From contig JBEKDJ010000046.1 in NCBI GenBank assembly GCA_050014415.1, positions 1 to 22,446 on the forward strand: a stretch of DNA of 22,446 bases, read 5' to 3'. A model generated the notes under the pieces. That model was not told the origin of the DNA, searched no databases, and saw only the letters and a list, made by a program, of their open reading frames with translations. This DNA comes from JBEKDJ01 sp050014415. Lineage in GTDB: Bacteria > Desulfobacterota > BSN033 > UBA1163. Every line of letters begins with the position of its first letter. Position 1 is the first letter of the stretch. The position numbers and the translations under genes were made by a program. Below, piece after piece: positions 16,766 to 21,851 of the stretch.

Positions 16766-17257
16766 ATGGTTCGGTATCACGACGAAGATGAGAGGGAGAA
16801 GATCTCCTGGAGAGAGGTTGATCGGAGGAAGGACCGGAGTCCTTATGCCCCTAAAGAGAACCCGCCTGACCGGGAGAGGTCTCGCCGGTCTGAATGGGTA
16901 ATGAAGAAGTACCGCAAGGAGGCTGATAGACTTTTCATGGGCAAGAAAGGAACGAAGAAACATCAAAAGGCCTTGAACGACATTGAACGCTATCACGGAA
17001 CGGATCAGTTCGAGGGAGTGGTCAAGGCCTATTTGGATCAATATGGCCTACCTGAGGACTGGAGCACCCTTTCTCTTCTGTTGGATTATTCAGATGCTGA
17101 GAAGGTCTTGGAGGTCCTCACCCTGATGAAGAGCCTTTATGAAAACAGAACGCCGATGGAGAAGCAGGGGTTCAAAGCAAAGGTGGACATATTGGCCATG
17201 ACCGCTCAAAATGGGGATCTAAGAGATTTCACTGAGGAGATGCTCAAGACCCTGTAG
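16766..17257 (+). CDS. Hypothetical protein, charged N-terminus, helical C-terminus
   Basis: I do not recognise a named family. The 163-residue product has a very polar, basic N-terminal third (SWREVDRRKDRSPYAPKE, DRERSRR) that is probably disordered. A predicted all-helical part follows (about 45-163) with regular hydrophobic spacing. It has no signal peptide, membrane helix, cysteine motif or nucleotide-binding motif, so it is likely a small cytoplasmic adaptor or nucleic-acid-binding protein; that is a guess. ATG 16766 is chosen over TTG 16691 because GGAG precedes it at 16752-16755 and the upstream residues fall in the hairpin region. Codon pattern and length support a real gene. Confidence 0.65.
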   Translation: MVRYHDEDEREKISWREVDRRKDRSPYAPKENPPDRERSRRSEWVMKKYRKEADRLFMGKKGTKKHQKALNDIERYHGTDQFEGVVKAYLDQYGLPEDWSTLSLLLDYSDAEKVLEVLTLMKSLYENRTPMEKQGFKAKVDILAMTAQNGDLRDFTEEMLKTL

Positions 17258-17348
17258 TTAGAAAACAGTATAGGGCATAGCGCGAAGCATCACAGATAAA
17301 AACAAGCATGACTTGATCCTCAAGCCATTCGTCTAAGATCGTGGTAGG

Positions 17349-17477
17349 TTATTTGAAGCGCTTTCTTTCGAGAAATCTCTTTCTTGTTTTTGAGGCGGAT
17401 GGACTTTGTCGTTTTTGGCGCAATCGCTCCAGCCTCTTATACTCTCCATATTTGCCGAATCGTCCACTCCTTGCCAT
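17349..17477 (-). CDS. Possible small basic protein (42 residues)
   Basis: A short frame encodes MARSGRFGKYGEYKRLERL and then a Lys/Arg/Ser-rich tail ending in KRFLERKRFK. Composition resembles small RNA-binding or ribosome-associated proteins, and the GKYGEYKR pattern looks non-random. There is no good ribosome site at the usual distance (GGGAG is about 17 bases away), and the frame runs open upstream into the tRNA-like repeat. It may be a real small gene, the tail of a degraded one, or chance. Confidence 0.3.
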   Translation of the reverse strand: MARSGRFGKYGEYKRLERLRQKRQSPSASKTRKRFLERKRFK

Positions 17478-17510
17478 TTTACGAAGAGTCTCCCGGGATT
17501 CTGTTGATGG

Positions 17511-17573
17511 AGCTGATGGGAATCGATCCCACGGCCTGTCGATCCGACCGCTCTCCCTTTCGGGTTGTGGACT
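17511..17573 (-). repeat. Degenerate tRNA-like repeat, copy 1
   Basis: Read on the minus strand it resembles the D-arm to acceptor end of a tRNA: GGGAGAGC, then a T-arm GTGGG-ATCGATT-CCCAT and CAGCTCC. The anticodon arm cannot form a 5-bp stem with a 7-base loop, and the acceptor 5' strand is missing. It shares CGGCCTGTCGATCCGACCG (17532-17550) exactly with copy 2, and the match continues through CTCCCTTT with one mismatch. Confidence 0.6.
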
Positions 17574-17582
17574 ATTGAAGGG

Positions 17583-17828
17583 CTACAATACCCCTTTTGC
17601 TCTCAGCTCTAACCTGCCTTGAACAGATTTGAAATACCTTTCCCTAGCAACAGCATCAGACCGCGTCGTATATTCTTCCTTATAGACAAGCCTCCAAGGT
17701 CTTTTGCGCCTCGTTGATAAGCTTCTTCCATTGTTATGTTCAACAAGTCTTTTCTCAAGATTGGAAGTATGACCTACGTAGGAGGAATCATTTGATTGAC
17801 TCTTCAGGACATATACAAAATAAGACAT
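17583..17828 (-). CDS. GIY-YIG nuclease family protein (small, stand-alone)
   Basis: The 81-residue protein is a single GIY-YIG nuclease domain of the UvrC-N / COG2827 type. The first strand reads YFVYVLKS, the second carries SSYVGHTSNLEKRL (the YIG half appears as YVG, with the catalytic-type Arg in EKRL), and then HNNGRSLSTRRKRPWRLVYKEE and the helix ARERYFKS follow. Family members cut DNA; stand-alone versions have mostly unknown roles. It lies between two tRNA-like repeats in the same orientation and begins about 22 bases after copy 2. No clear ribosome site precedes ATG 17828. It could be a domesticated or mobile nuclease cassette. Confidence 0.8.
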   Translation of the reverse strand: MSYFVYVLKSQSNDSSYVGHTSNLEKRLVEHNNGRSLSTRRKRPWRLVYKEEYTTRSDAVARERYFKSVQGRLELRAKGVL

Positions 17829-17848
17829 AAGAAATTAAGAAGGTTAAC

Positions 17849-17924
17849 TGGACGAGCCGAAGGGGATCGAACCGTCGGCCTGTCGATCCGACCGTTCTCC
17901 CTTTGGGCTGTAGATTGGAGAAGC
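17849..17924 (-). repeat. Degenerate tRNA-like repeat, copy 2
   Basis: It is a hybrid. Its T-arm side (GGGATCGAACCGTCGGCCT) matches the adjacent intact tRNA-Ala, while its middle (CGGCCTGTCGATCCGACCG, 17876-17894) matches copy 1. It ends in CCA on the minus strand, but the T-stem has a mismatch and no acceptor 5' strand or 7-base anticodon loop can be drawn, so it is not a working tRNA. Confidence 0.6.
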
Positions 17925-17942
17925 TCCGAATAAAAGATGAAA

Positions 17943-18018
17943 TGGTGGAGCTGAACGGGATCGAACCGTCGGCCTCTTGAATGCCATTCAAGCGCTCTCC
18001 CAGCTGAGCTACAGCCCC
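17943..18018 (-). tRNA. tRNA-Ala (anticodon GGC)
   Basis: Read on the minus strand it folds fully: acceptor GGGGCTG with CAGCTCC (one G-T pair), D-arm GCTC/GAGC, anticodon stem CTTGA/TCAAG with loop ATGGCAT (anticodon GGC), T-arm GACGG-TTCGATC-CCGTT, and an encoded CCA. The 76 bases include CCA. It is divergent from tRNA-Leu. Confidence 0.93.
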
Positions 18019-18039
18019 ACAGGTTGATTGACAAATCCC

Positions 18040-18069
18040 AAAATAACACAGCGTAAAACAGGTTGTCAA
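18040..18069 (-). promoter_or_regulatory. Promoter of tRNA-Ala
   Basis: On the minus strand TTGACA (18064-18069) is followed after 18 bases by TATTTT (18040-18045). Transcription would start roughly 10-15 bases before the tRNA. Confidence 0.55.
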
Positions 18070-18147
18070 ATCCAATTTCCGCCTCTATCAATACCCCCTC
18101 TCTTGAAGAGAGAGGTCGGATCAGCATGTTATCCATCTTTTTTACAA

Positions 18148-18176
18148 TTGACATGCGATATCTTTTTTCTTATATT
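18148..18176 (+). promoter_or_regulatory. Promoter of tRNA-Leu
   Basis: A perfect TTGACA (18148-18153) and TATATT (18171-18176, 5 of 6) are exactly 17 bases apart. The expected start is about 18183, three bases before the tRNA. Confidence 0.75.
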
Positions 18177-18185
18177 GGTTTCTGT

Positions 18186-18274
18186 GCCGGAGTGGTGAAA
18201 CTGGTAGACGCACGGGACTCAAAATCCCGCGGGGCTTCCGCCCCGTGTCGGTTCGATTCCGACCTCCGGCACCA
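18186..18274 (+). tRNA. tRNA-Leu (anticodon CAA)
   Basis: This class II tRNA of 89 bases has acceptor GCCGGAG/CTCCGGC, anticodon stem CGGGA/TCCCG with loop CTCAAAA (anticodon CAA), a long variable arm GGGGCTTCCGCCCC, T-arm GTCGG-TTCGATT-CCGAC and an encoded CCA. A run of six T follows at 18276-18281. The integrase gene begins its 3' flank only 38 bases further on, so the tRNA 3' end is the likely integration target. Confidence 0.95.
18251..18274 (+). other. Presumed attachment site at the tRNA-Leu 3' end
   Basis: Tyrosine integrases encoded next to a tRNA usually recombine within its T-arm to 3' end and leave a direct repeat at the far end of the element. I found no convincing second copy of this segment between 19,700 and 22,446, so the other end is either outside the window or decayed. 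This site is placed by context only. Confidence 0.35.
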
Positions 18275-18312
18275 ATTTTTTCAATAAGTTACGCCTGCCC
18301 TCCAGATCCATC

Positions 18313-19389
18313 CTACCCTCGGTTTTCGCTCGACTGTGATAAAATTGTGATAAAGTCTGACTTCTGTTTCCTGAATTCATCCAGCGCCGCTATCCCTTTT
18401 CTCAAGCTCTCGGAGTAATGGTGGGCGTATCTCTGCGTTGTCACGAAAGACTTGTGCCCCATCAGTCTCTGGATCGTGTAAGGGTCTGTTCCAGACTGGG
18501 CGAGCCTTGAGGCAAAGGTGTGGCGCAGGTCGTGAAACCGGAAGCCCTCTATCTTTGCCTTTCCAACCGCAGCCTCAAACGCAGTCCTCAGTGTGTGAAA
18601 ATTGACCTTCCTTCTGGCTGGGTGAGTGAAGACAAAGTCTCCTTTTAATGGCCTCATGTTTGACCTTCCTCGCTCCTTTGTTTTCAGGAGTTCAAAGGCT
18701 TTCTGCGTCAGTGGTATGACCCTCCGCTCCTCGGTTTTTTCCCCAAGGACAGTTACGGTTCTTTTGAAAAGGTCCACGTCCTTCCATTCCAGTGAAAGGA
18801 TTTCGCCTCTCCTGCAACCTGTTTCGATTGCCAACATGATGATTTCGTTTAGCCACCCCGGGGAGGCGGTAAGAAGTCTTTCCTCTTCCTCACGGGTCAG
18901 CCACCTGTCTCTGGAAGCACCTTCTTTCTCCATGGAGACTTTCCGCACAGGATTTTCCCTGACCCATTCCCACTCTTTTATGGCGAGGGAAAAGGCGTGC
19001 TTCATCAAAGCCATCTCTCTGTTGACCGTGCAGGGCGAGGCTCCTTCACCCCTTCGCTTGGTTTTATACTTGTTGATTAGCGAGGGGGTAATCCCGCTGA
19101 TAAGATACTCCTTGAAATACGGAAGCAGATGGGTCAGCGAGGAGCGGTCTCGCTCGGCTGATGCTTTCTTTGGCTCTGAATGCTCTACCATGTACTTTTC
19201 CATCATTTCTTTGAAGGTGATTTTCTCTCCGGGCTGTCTGTCGAACCACCTTCCCTCTTCCATCTCTGTGACAACCTTGCTGTGGATTTTTTCAGCCCTT
19301 TTTGTGTTCTTTGTTCCTGTTGACTTACGGATGAATTTCCCTCTGTAGGTGAAGTACATCCACCAGACTCGGCCTCTCTTATATAGCAT
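18313..19389 (-). CDS. int: Tyrosine-family integrase
   Basis: This site-specific recombinase should insert and excise the element at tRNA-Leu. The 358 residues contain an arm-binding N-terminus (about 1-55, LYKRGRVWWMYFTYRGKF), a SAM-like core-binding domain (about 60-150) and the catalytic domain. Catalytic residues are all present: Arg193 (TGCRRGE), the beta-hairpin Lys218, His286-x-x-Arg289 (HDLRH), His312 (LMGHK) and nucleophile Tyr321 (RYAHH). Start ATG 19389 has AGGAGGT just upstream and overlaps the excisionase end by 11 bases, so the two are co-transcribed. It appears intact and possibly active. A long antisense frame (18626-19348) is its shadow. Confidence 0.93.
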   Translation of the reverse strand: MLYKRGRVWWMYFTYRGKFIRKSTGTKNTKRAEKIHSKVVTEMEEGRWFDRQPGEKITFKEMMEKYMVEHSEPKKASAERDRSSLTHLLPYFKEYLISGITPSLINKYKTKRRGEGASPCTVNREMALMKHAFSLAIKEWEWVRENPVRKVSMEKEGASRDRWLTREEEERLLTASPGWLNEIIMLAIETGCRRGEILSLEWKDVDLFKRTVTVLGEKTEERRVIPLTQKAFELLKTKERGRSNMRPLKGDFVFTHPARRKVNFHTLRTAFEAAVGKAKIEGFRFHDLRHTFASRLAQSGTDPYTIQRLMGHKSFVTTQRYAHHYSESLRKGIAALDEFRKQKSDFITILSQSSENRG

Positions 19390-19729
19390 CTTCGACCTCC
19401 TTTCTGAGGCCCCTGATTCTGGTCCGGTCTCCCTTATGATTGGGAGTATACTTCATCCCCTGGGAGTCTGCAATGGCCCTTTTGACGATCTCATTGATCT
19501 CCGCGACCCTGGCATCTTCACTGTGCCGTATACTCTTGGTTTTATCCTTGGCCCTCAAGGGTTCTGACTTGAATTTCTCTATCCAGAGGTCAATGTCTGA
19601 CTTTTTGAATCTTACAAGATGGCCAATCTTGTAAAAGGGGATCTCTTTCCTCTCAACTTTGGAGTAGAGGCTGGATGTTTTGATTCCCAGATACTCGGAA
19701 AGCTCGTCTATGTTCAGTATCTCTTTCAA
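19379..19729 (-). CDS. Excisionase-family helix-turn-helix protein
   Basis: This small DNA-binding protein probably controls the direction of recombination by the integrase. The first 55 of 116 residues form the MerR-like excisionase HTH (LNIDELSEYLGIKTSSLYSK, then the wing IPFYKIGHLVRFKKSDID, and LWIEKF). The C-terminal half is charged and unrecognised. The start is TTG 19729, with AGGAG seven bases upstream; this rare start may hold expression low. It lies upstream of int in the same transcript and reads away from the putative origin. Confidence 0.85.
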   Translation of the reverse strand: MKEILNIDELSEYLGIKTSSLYSKVERKEIPFYKIGHLVRFKKSDIDLWIEKFKSEPLRAKDKTKSIRHSEDARVAEINEIVKRAIADSQGMKYTPNHKGDRTRIRGLRKEVEDAI

Positions 19730-19776
19730 GAGATTCTCCTAAAGTCTTTCCACTTTTTGCCCCGTCTCCCCTGAAG

Positions 19777-19789
19777 ATTTCCTGTGGAA
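19777..19789 (-). promoter_or_regulatory. Origin recognition box-like site, left
   Basis: On the minus strand TTCCACAGGAAAT matches YTCCASWGGAAAC at 12 of 13 positions; only the last base differs. It lies about 50 bases upstream of the excisionase start, so binding by the initiator could also affect int/xis transcription. Confidence 0.5.
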
Positions 19790-19890
19790 AATGATTCTTG
19801 GCTTTTGGTGATGTGTTCCAGGCCTTTCTTTCAACTACTCCCCCGTAACAATCTTATCCATTTTCAACTCTCTGCTATTACTATTTATTG

Positions 19891-19906
19891 TTTTCTATAT
19901 AGAAAA
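19891..19906. repeat. Perfect 16-bp AT-rich palindrome
   Basis: TTTTCTATATAGAAAA is identical on both strands and sits in the most AT-rich part of the putative origin. It could be the easily melted core or a binding site for a dimeric repressor. Confidence 0.55.
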
Positions 19907-19962
19907 TAAATAAACAAGAAAAAAAGGGAAAAGGGAGGATACCCCCGAAAGAAATTTTCAAT

Positions 19963-19975
19963 CTCCAGTGGAAAC
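19963..19975 (+). promoter_or_regulatory. Origin recognition box-like site, right
   Basis: CTCCAGTGGAAAC matches all 13 positions of the archaeal box core YTCCASWGGAAAC as remembered. It lies 95 bases before the initiator start, facing that gene. Confidence 0.6.
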
Positions 19976-20069
19976 TTTCTCCCAGTGAGCTTTTGTAACC
20001 TTCCAGTACTCAACAATCCTTAAATAATATTCATTCCCTTCATCTGTAAGTAGCCTGAGGAAACTTCCT

Positions 20070-21323
20070 GTGCAGACCATGACTGACAAAGAATCGCCGA
20101 AAATCGACACCACGGAGTCCTTGATAGAATCCTTGCATGCCAGCCGTCAAAACACATCCTTGGTGGTCAACCCGGATTATCTGGATGACGAGAAACTCCC
20201 CGAAGATGAACGGGCGGCGGTGCTCAAGGAAATTTTTAATCGGAAGATTCGCGAAAAGCAGATCACCAGGATCATCTCTCATCTGACTCCAATTTTAGAT
20301 GGAGGGCATCCTCCTCCTGCATTGGTCTTCGGACCGACAGGCTCCGGGAAAACGGTCACGCTTATTCATGTGCTTTCGACATTCCAGCGGGTTACGGAGA
20401 AAAGAGGGATAGGGTTCCGATACTATTACGTTGACCTGACCTCCCCAAAGACTTTCTTTGGAGCGTTAAACGAGTTGGCCATAGCATTGGACAGCTCCAA
20501 CCGTAAATACAGAAAGGGAATACCGATAGACCACATGCAATCCCGTATAGTGGAGGGAATTGGTTCTTTTAATGGCTTTCTTTGCCTTTTGATTGATGAG
20601 GTAGATAACCTTCACCCTAACGCAGATGGTTTTTTGACCTTTCTTGGGAAAACGTTGCCCCGAAAGGTAGCGTGTCGACTGACGCTCATTCTTTTAACGA
20701 ATCGGTTAGATTGGGAAAAGACTCTTGATCCGAGGATCCTCAGCTTTCTTAAGAAGACGGATATTCTTTTTGAACCCTATGATGCCTTGGATCTCCTGGA
20801 GATTCTCAAGCTCAGGGTGGAGAAAGCTCTTGATAAGAAGAAGGTTGATTTGGCTGCTTTGAAGAAGGTGGCTGCTCTTGCATCAAGGGAGACAGGGGAT
20901 GCCCGGAAGGCTGTGGAGCTTTTGGCAAAAGCTGTCATCGTGGCCGAAGAGACCTCTGGTCGGCTTACCGAAAGAGAGGTCGATATTGCTGAACAACGAT
21001 TAGAGGTGGACAAGACTGTTGCTTTGATTCGGGCTTTGGCTATTCAGCAAAGGTTGGCTTTACAAGGCTGTTATTCTGTTTTATCCAAAGGGAACAAGAG
21101 AGCGTCGACAGGGCAGGCTTATGAGGCTTACAGGACTGTTTCTGACAAAGAACAGGTCCATCCTCTCACTCAGAGGCGTTTCTCCGACATTATCGGCTTT
21201 TTGGACCTTTACGGGCTTATCAACGTAAGGGTGATTTCGAAGGGTCGGTATGGTTCGACAAGAGATATTTCTGGTTCTTTGAATTTGGAGGTTGTTAGGC
21301 ATCTTTTGGAAGGGAAAATATAG
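20070..21323 (+). CDS. Orc1/Cdc6-family AAA+ replication initiator
   Basis: In archaea these proteins bind origin recognition boxes and load the MCM helicase. The 417 residues are the usual length and the whole plan is intact: Walker A GPTGSGKT at 88-95, Walker B LLIDEVD (Asp176, Glu177), sensor 1 in LILLTNRLDW (Asn211), DPRILSFL, then the family hallmark LFEPYDALDLLEILKLR, sensor 2 GDARKAVELL at 276-285, and a C-terminal winged helix (about 320-405) with STGQAYEAYR, LTQRRFSDIIGFLDLYGLIN and the wing SKGRYGSTRDIS. It is much closer to archaeal Orc1/Cdc6 than to DnaA or plasmid Rep proteins. The start is GTG 20070 (GAGG at 20057-20060) or ATG 20079. No MCM gene is in the window. It probably initiates replication of the mobile element. 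Confidence 0.9.
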   Translation: MQTMTDKESPKIDTTESLIESLHASRQNTSLVVNPDYLDDEKLPEDERAAVLKEIFNRKIREKQITRIISHLTPILDGGHPPPALVFGPTGSGKTVTLIHVLSTFQRVTEKRGIGFRYYYVDLTSPKTFFGALNELAIALDSSNRKYRKGIPIDHMQSRIVEGIGSFNGFLCLLIDEVDNLHPNADGFLTFLGKTLPRKVACRLTLILLTNRLDWEKTLDPRILSFLKKTDILFEPYDALDLLEILKLRVEKALDKKKVDLAALKKVAALASRETGDARKAVELLAKAVIVAEETSGRLTEREVDIAEQRLEVDKTVALIRALAIQQRLALQGCYSVLSKGNKRASTGQAYEAYRTVSDKEQVHPLTQRRFSDIIGFLDLYGLINVRVISKGRYGSTRDISGSLNLEVVRHLLEGKI

Positions 21324-21709
21324 CAATCCTTAGTGAAATAAGGACTTACCTTTACAGACACCATCAAATTAGGCAGCCATATAAGATATCTGCTTATTCC
21401 TCCACGAATAAATAATCCAGCGTGGGTCTCGTCTCATTTTGAGCTTAAGATTTGTCCACCATATCGCAGGTTTTTGGGAGGGGCGTATAGTGGCAAGCTA
21501 CTCGCGCTTTCGAAGAATCAAAAGACCCATCCAAGCAAGTTCTTGTCATTCATTTATTAAACGTCTGTGTAGACCTGACGCACCTGGGAGACGACCTCCT
21601 GGTGGTTCCAGGCGACATTCTTCTTTCGAAGGGGGCAGATAATGCCTTGATAGAAGAAAGGGGTAGTGTTAAATTAATTTTTAACCGATCATTTTGAATC
21701 CCTGTCAGC
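21324..21709. other. Non-coding or decayed stretch after the initiator gene
   Basis: No convincing gene. One frame open from 21491 to 21697 reads like protein in part (THLGDDLLVVPGDILLSKGA, then DNALIEER) but has no ATG, no ribosome site and no family I recognise, so it may be a gene fragment. No copy of the tRNA-Leu end and no additional strong origin box was seen. Confidence 0.35.
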
Positions 21710-21748
21710 AATCTTCGGATTTGCTTTCTTGGGCATATTCCGAAGATT
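21710..21748. terminator. Inverted repeat, possible bidirectional terminator
   Basis: AATCTTCGGA (21710-21719) and TCCGAAGATT (21739-21748) are perfect 10-bp arms around a 19-base loop. A run of six T follows at 21761-21766, 12 bases beyond the stem, which is further than usual. Confidence 0.35.
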
Positions 21749-21837
21749 TGAGAAGACATCTTTTTTAACACGGGGAAGGGGTTTTCTTCTTTGTGAGTGG
21801 AGATCCAACCGACCTCAGGGCCGGGTAATCGCTTGGA

Positions 21838-21845
21838 AAGGAGGT
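21838..21845 (+). promoter_or_regulatory. Strong ribosome binding site of the aldo/keto reductase
   Basis: AAGGAGGT is fully complementary to the 16S rRNA 3' end and lies six bases before ATG 21852, which fixes that start. Confidence 0.8.
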
Positions 21846-21851
21846 TCAGGG

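Larger units (their letters stand above)
19730..20069. other. Candidate archaeal-type replication origin
   Basis: This 340-base non-coding gap lies between the excisionase (minus) and the Orc1/Cdc6 gene (plus). Two sites resemble the archaeal origin recognition box core, which I recall as YTCCASWGGAAAC. CTCCAGTGGAAAC at 19963-19975 (plus) matches all 13 positions. TTCCACAGGAAAT at 19777-19789 (minus) matches 12. They point in opposite directions and flank an AT-rich stretch (about 19860-19925), the layout of archaeal origins where boxes surround the unwinding element. Weaker half-sites lie at 19746-19758 (minus), 20001-20013 (plus) and 20063-20077. The G-run normally next to the box is not in its usual place. 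The position beside an initiator gene is also typical. Confidence 0.6.

Noticed and set aside
17511..17924. The two tRNA-like repeats as functional tRNA genes
   Set aside because: Neither can form the acceptor stem or a 5-bp anticodon stem with a 7-base loop, and both carry T-arm changes.
17804..18154. Minus-strand frames reading through tRNA-Ala and the tRNA-like repeat
   Set aside because: They are translations of tRNA sequence, a common source of false proteins, and not genes.
18626..19348. A 240-residue frame on the plus strand
   Set aside because: It is wholly antisense to the integrase, whose catalytic motifs are complete, and its product is low-complexity Ser/Phe-rich.
21800..21830. 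Possible second attachment site (attR) resembling the tRNA-Leu end
   Set aside because: Only CCGACCTC (8 bases) is shared, which is not convincing as a recombined repeat.
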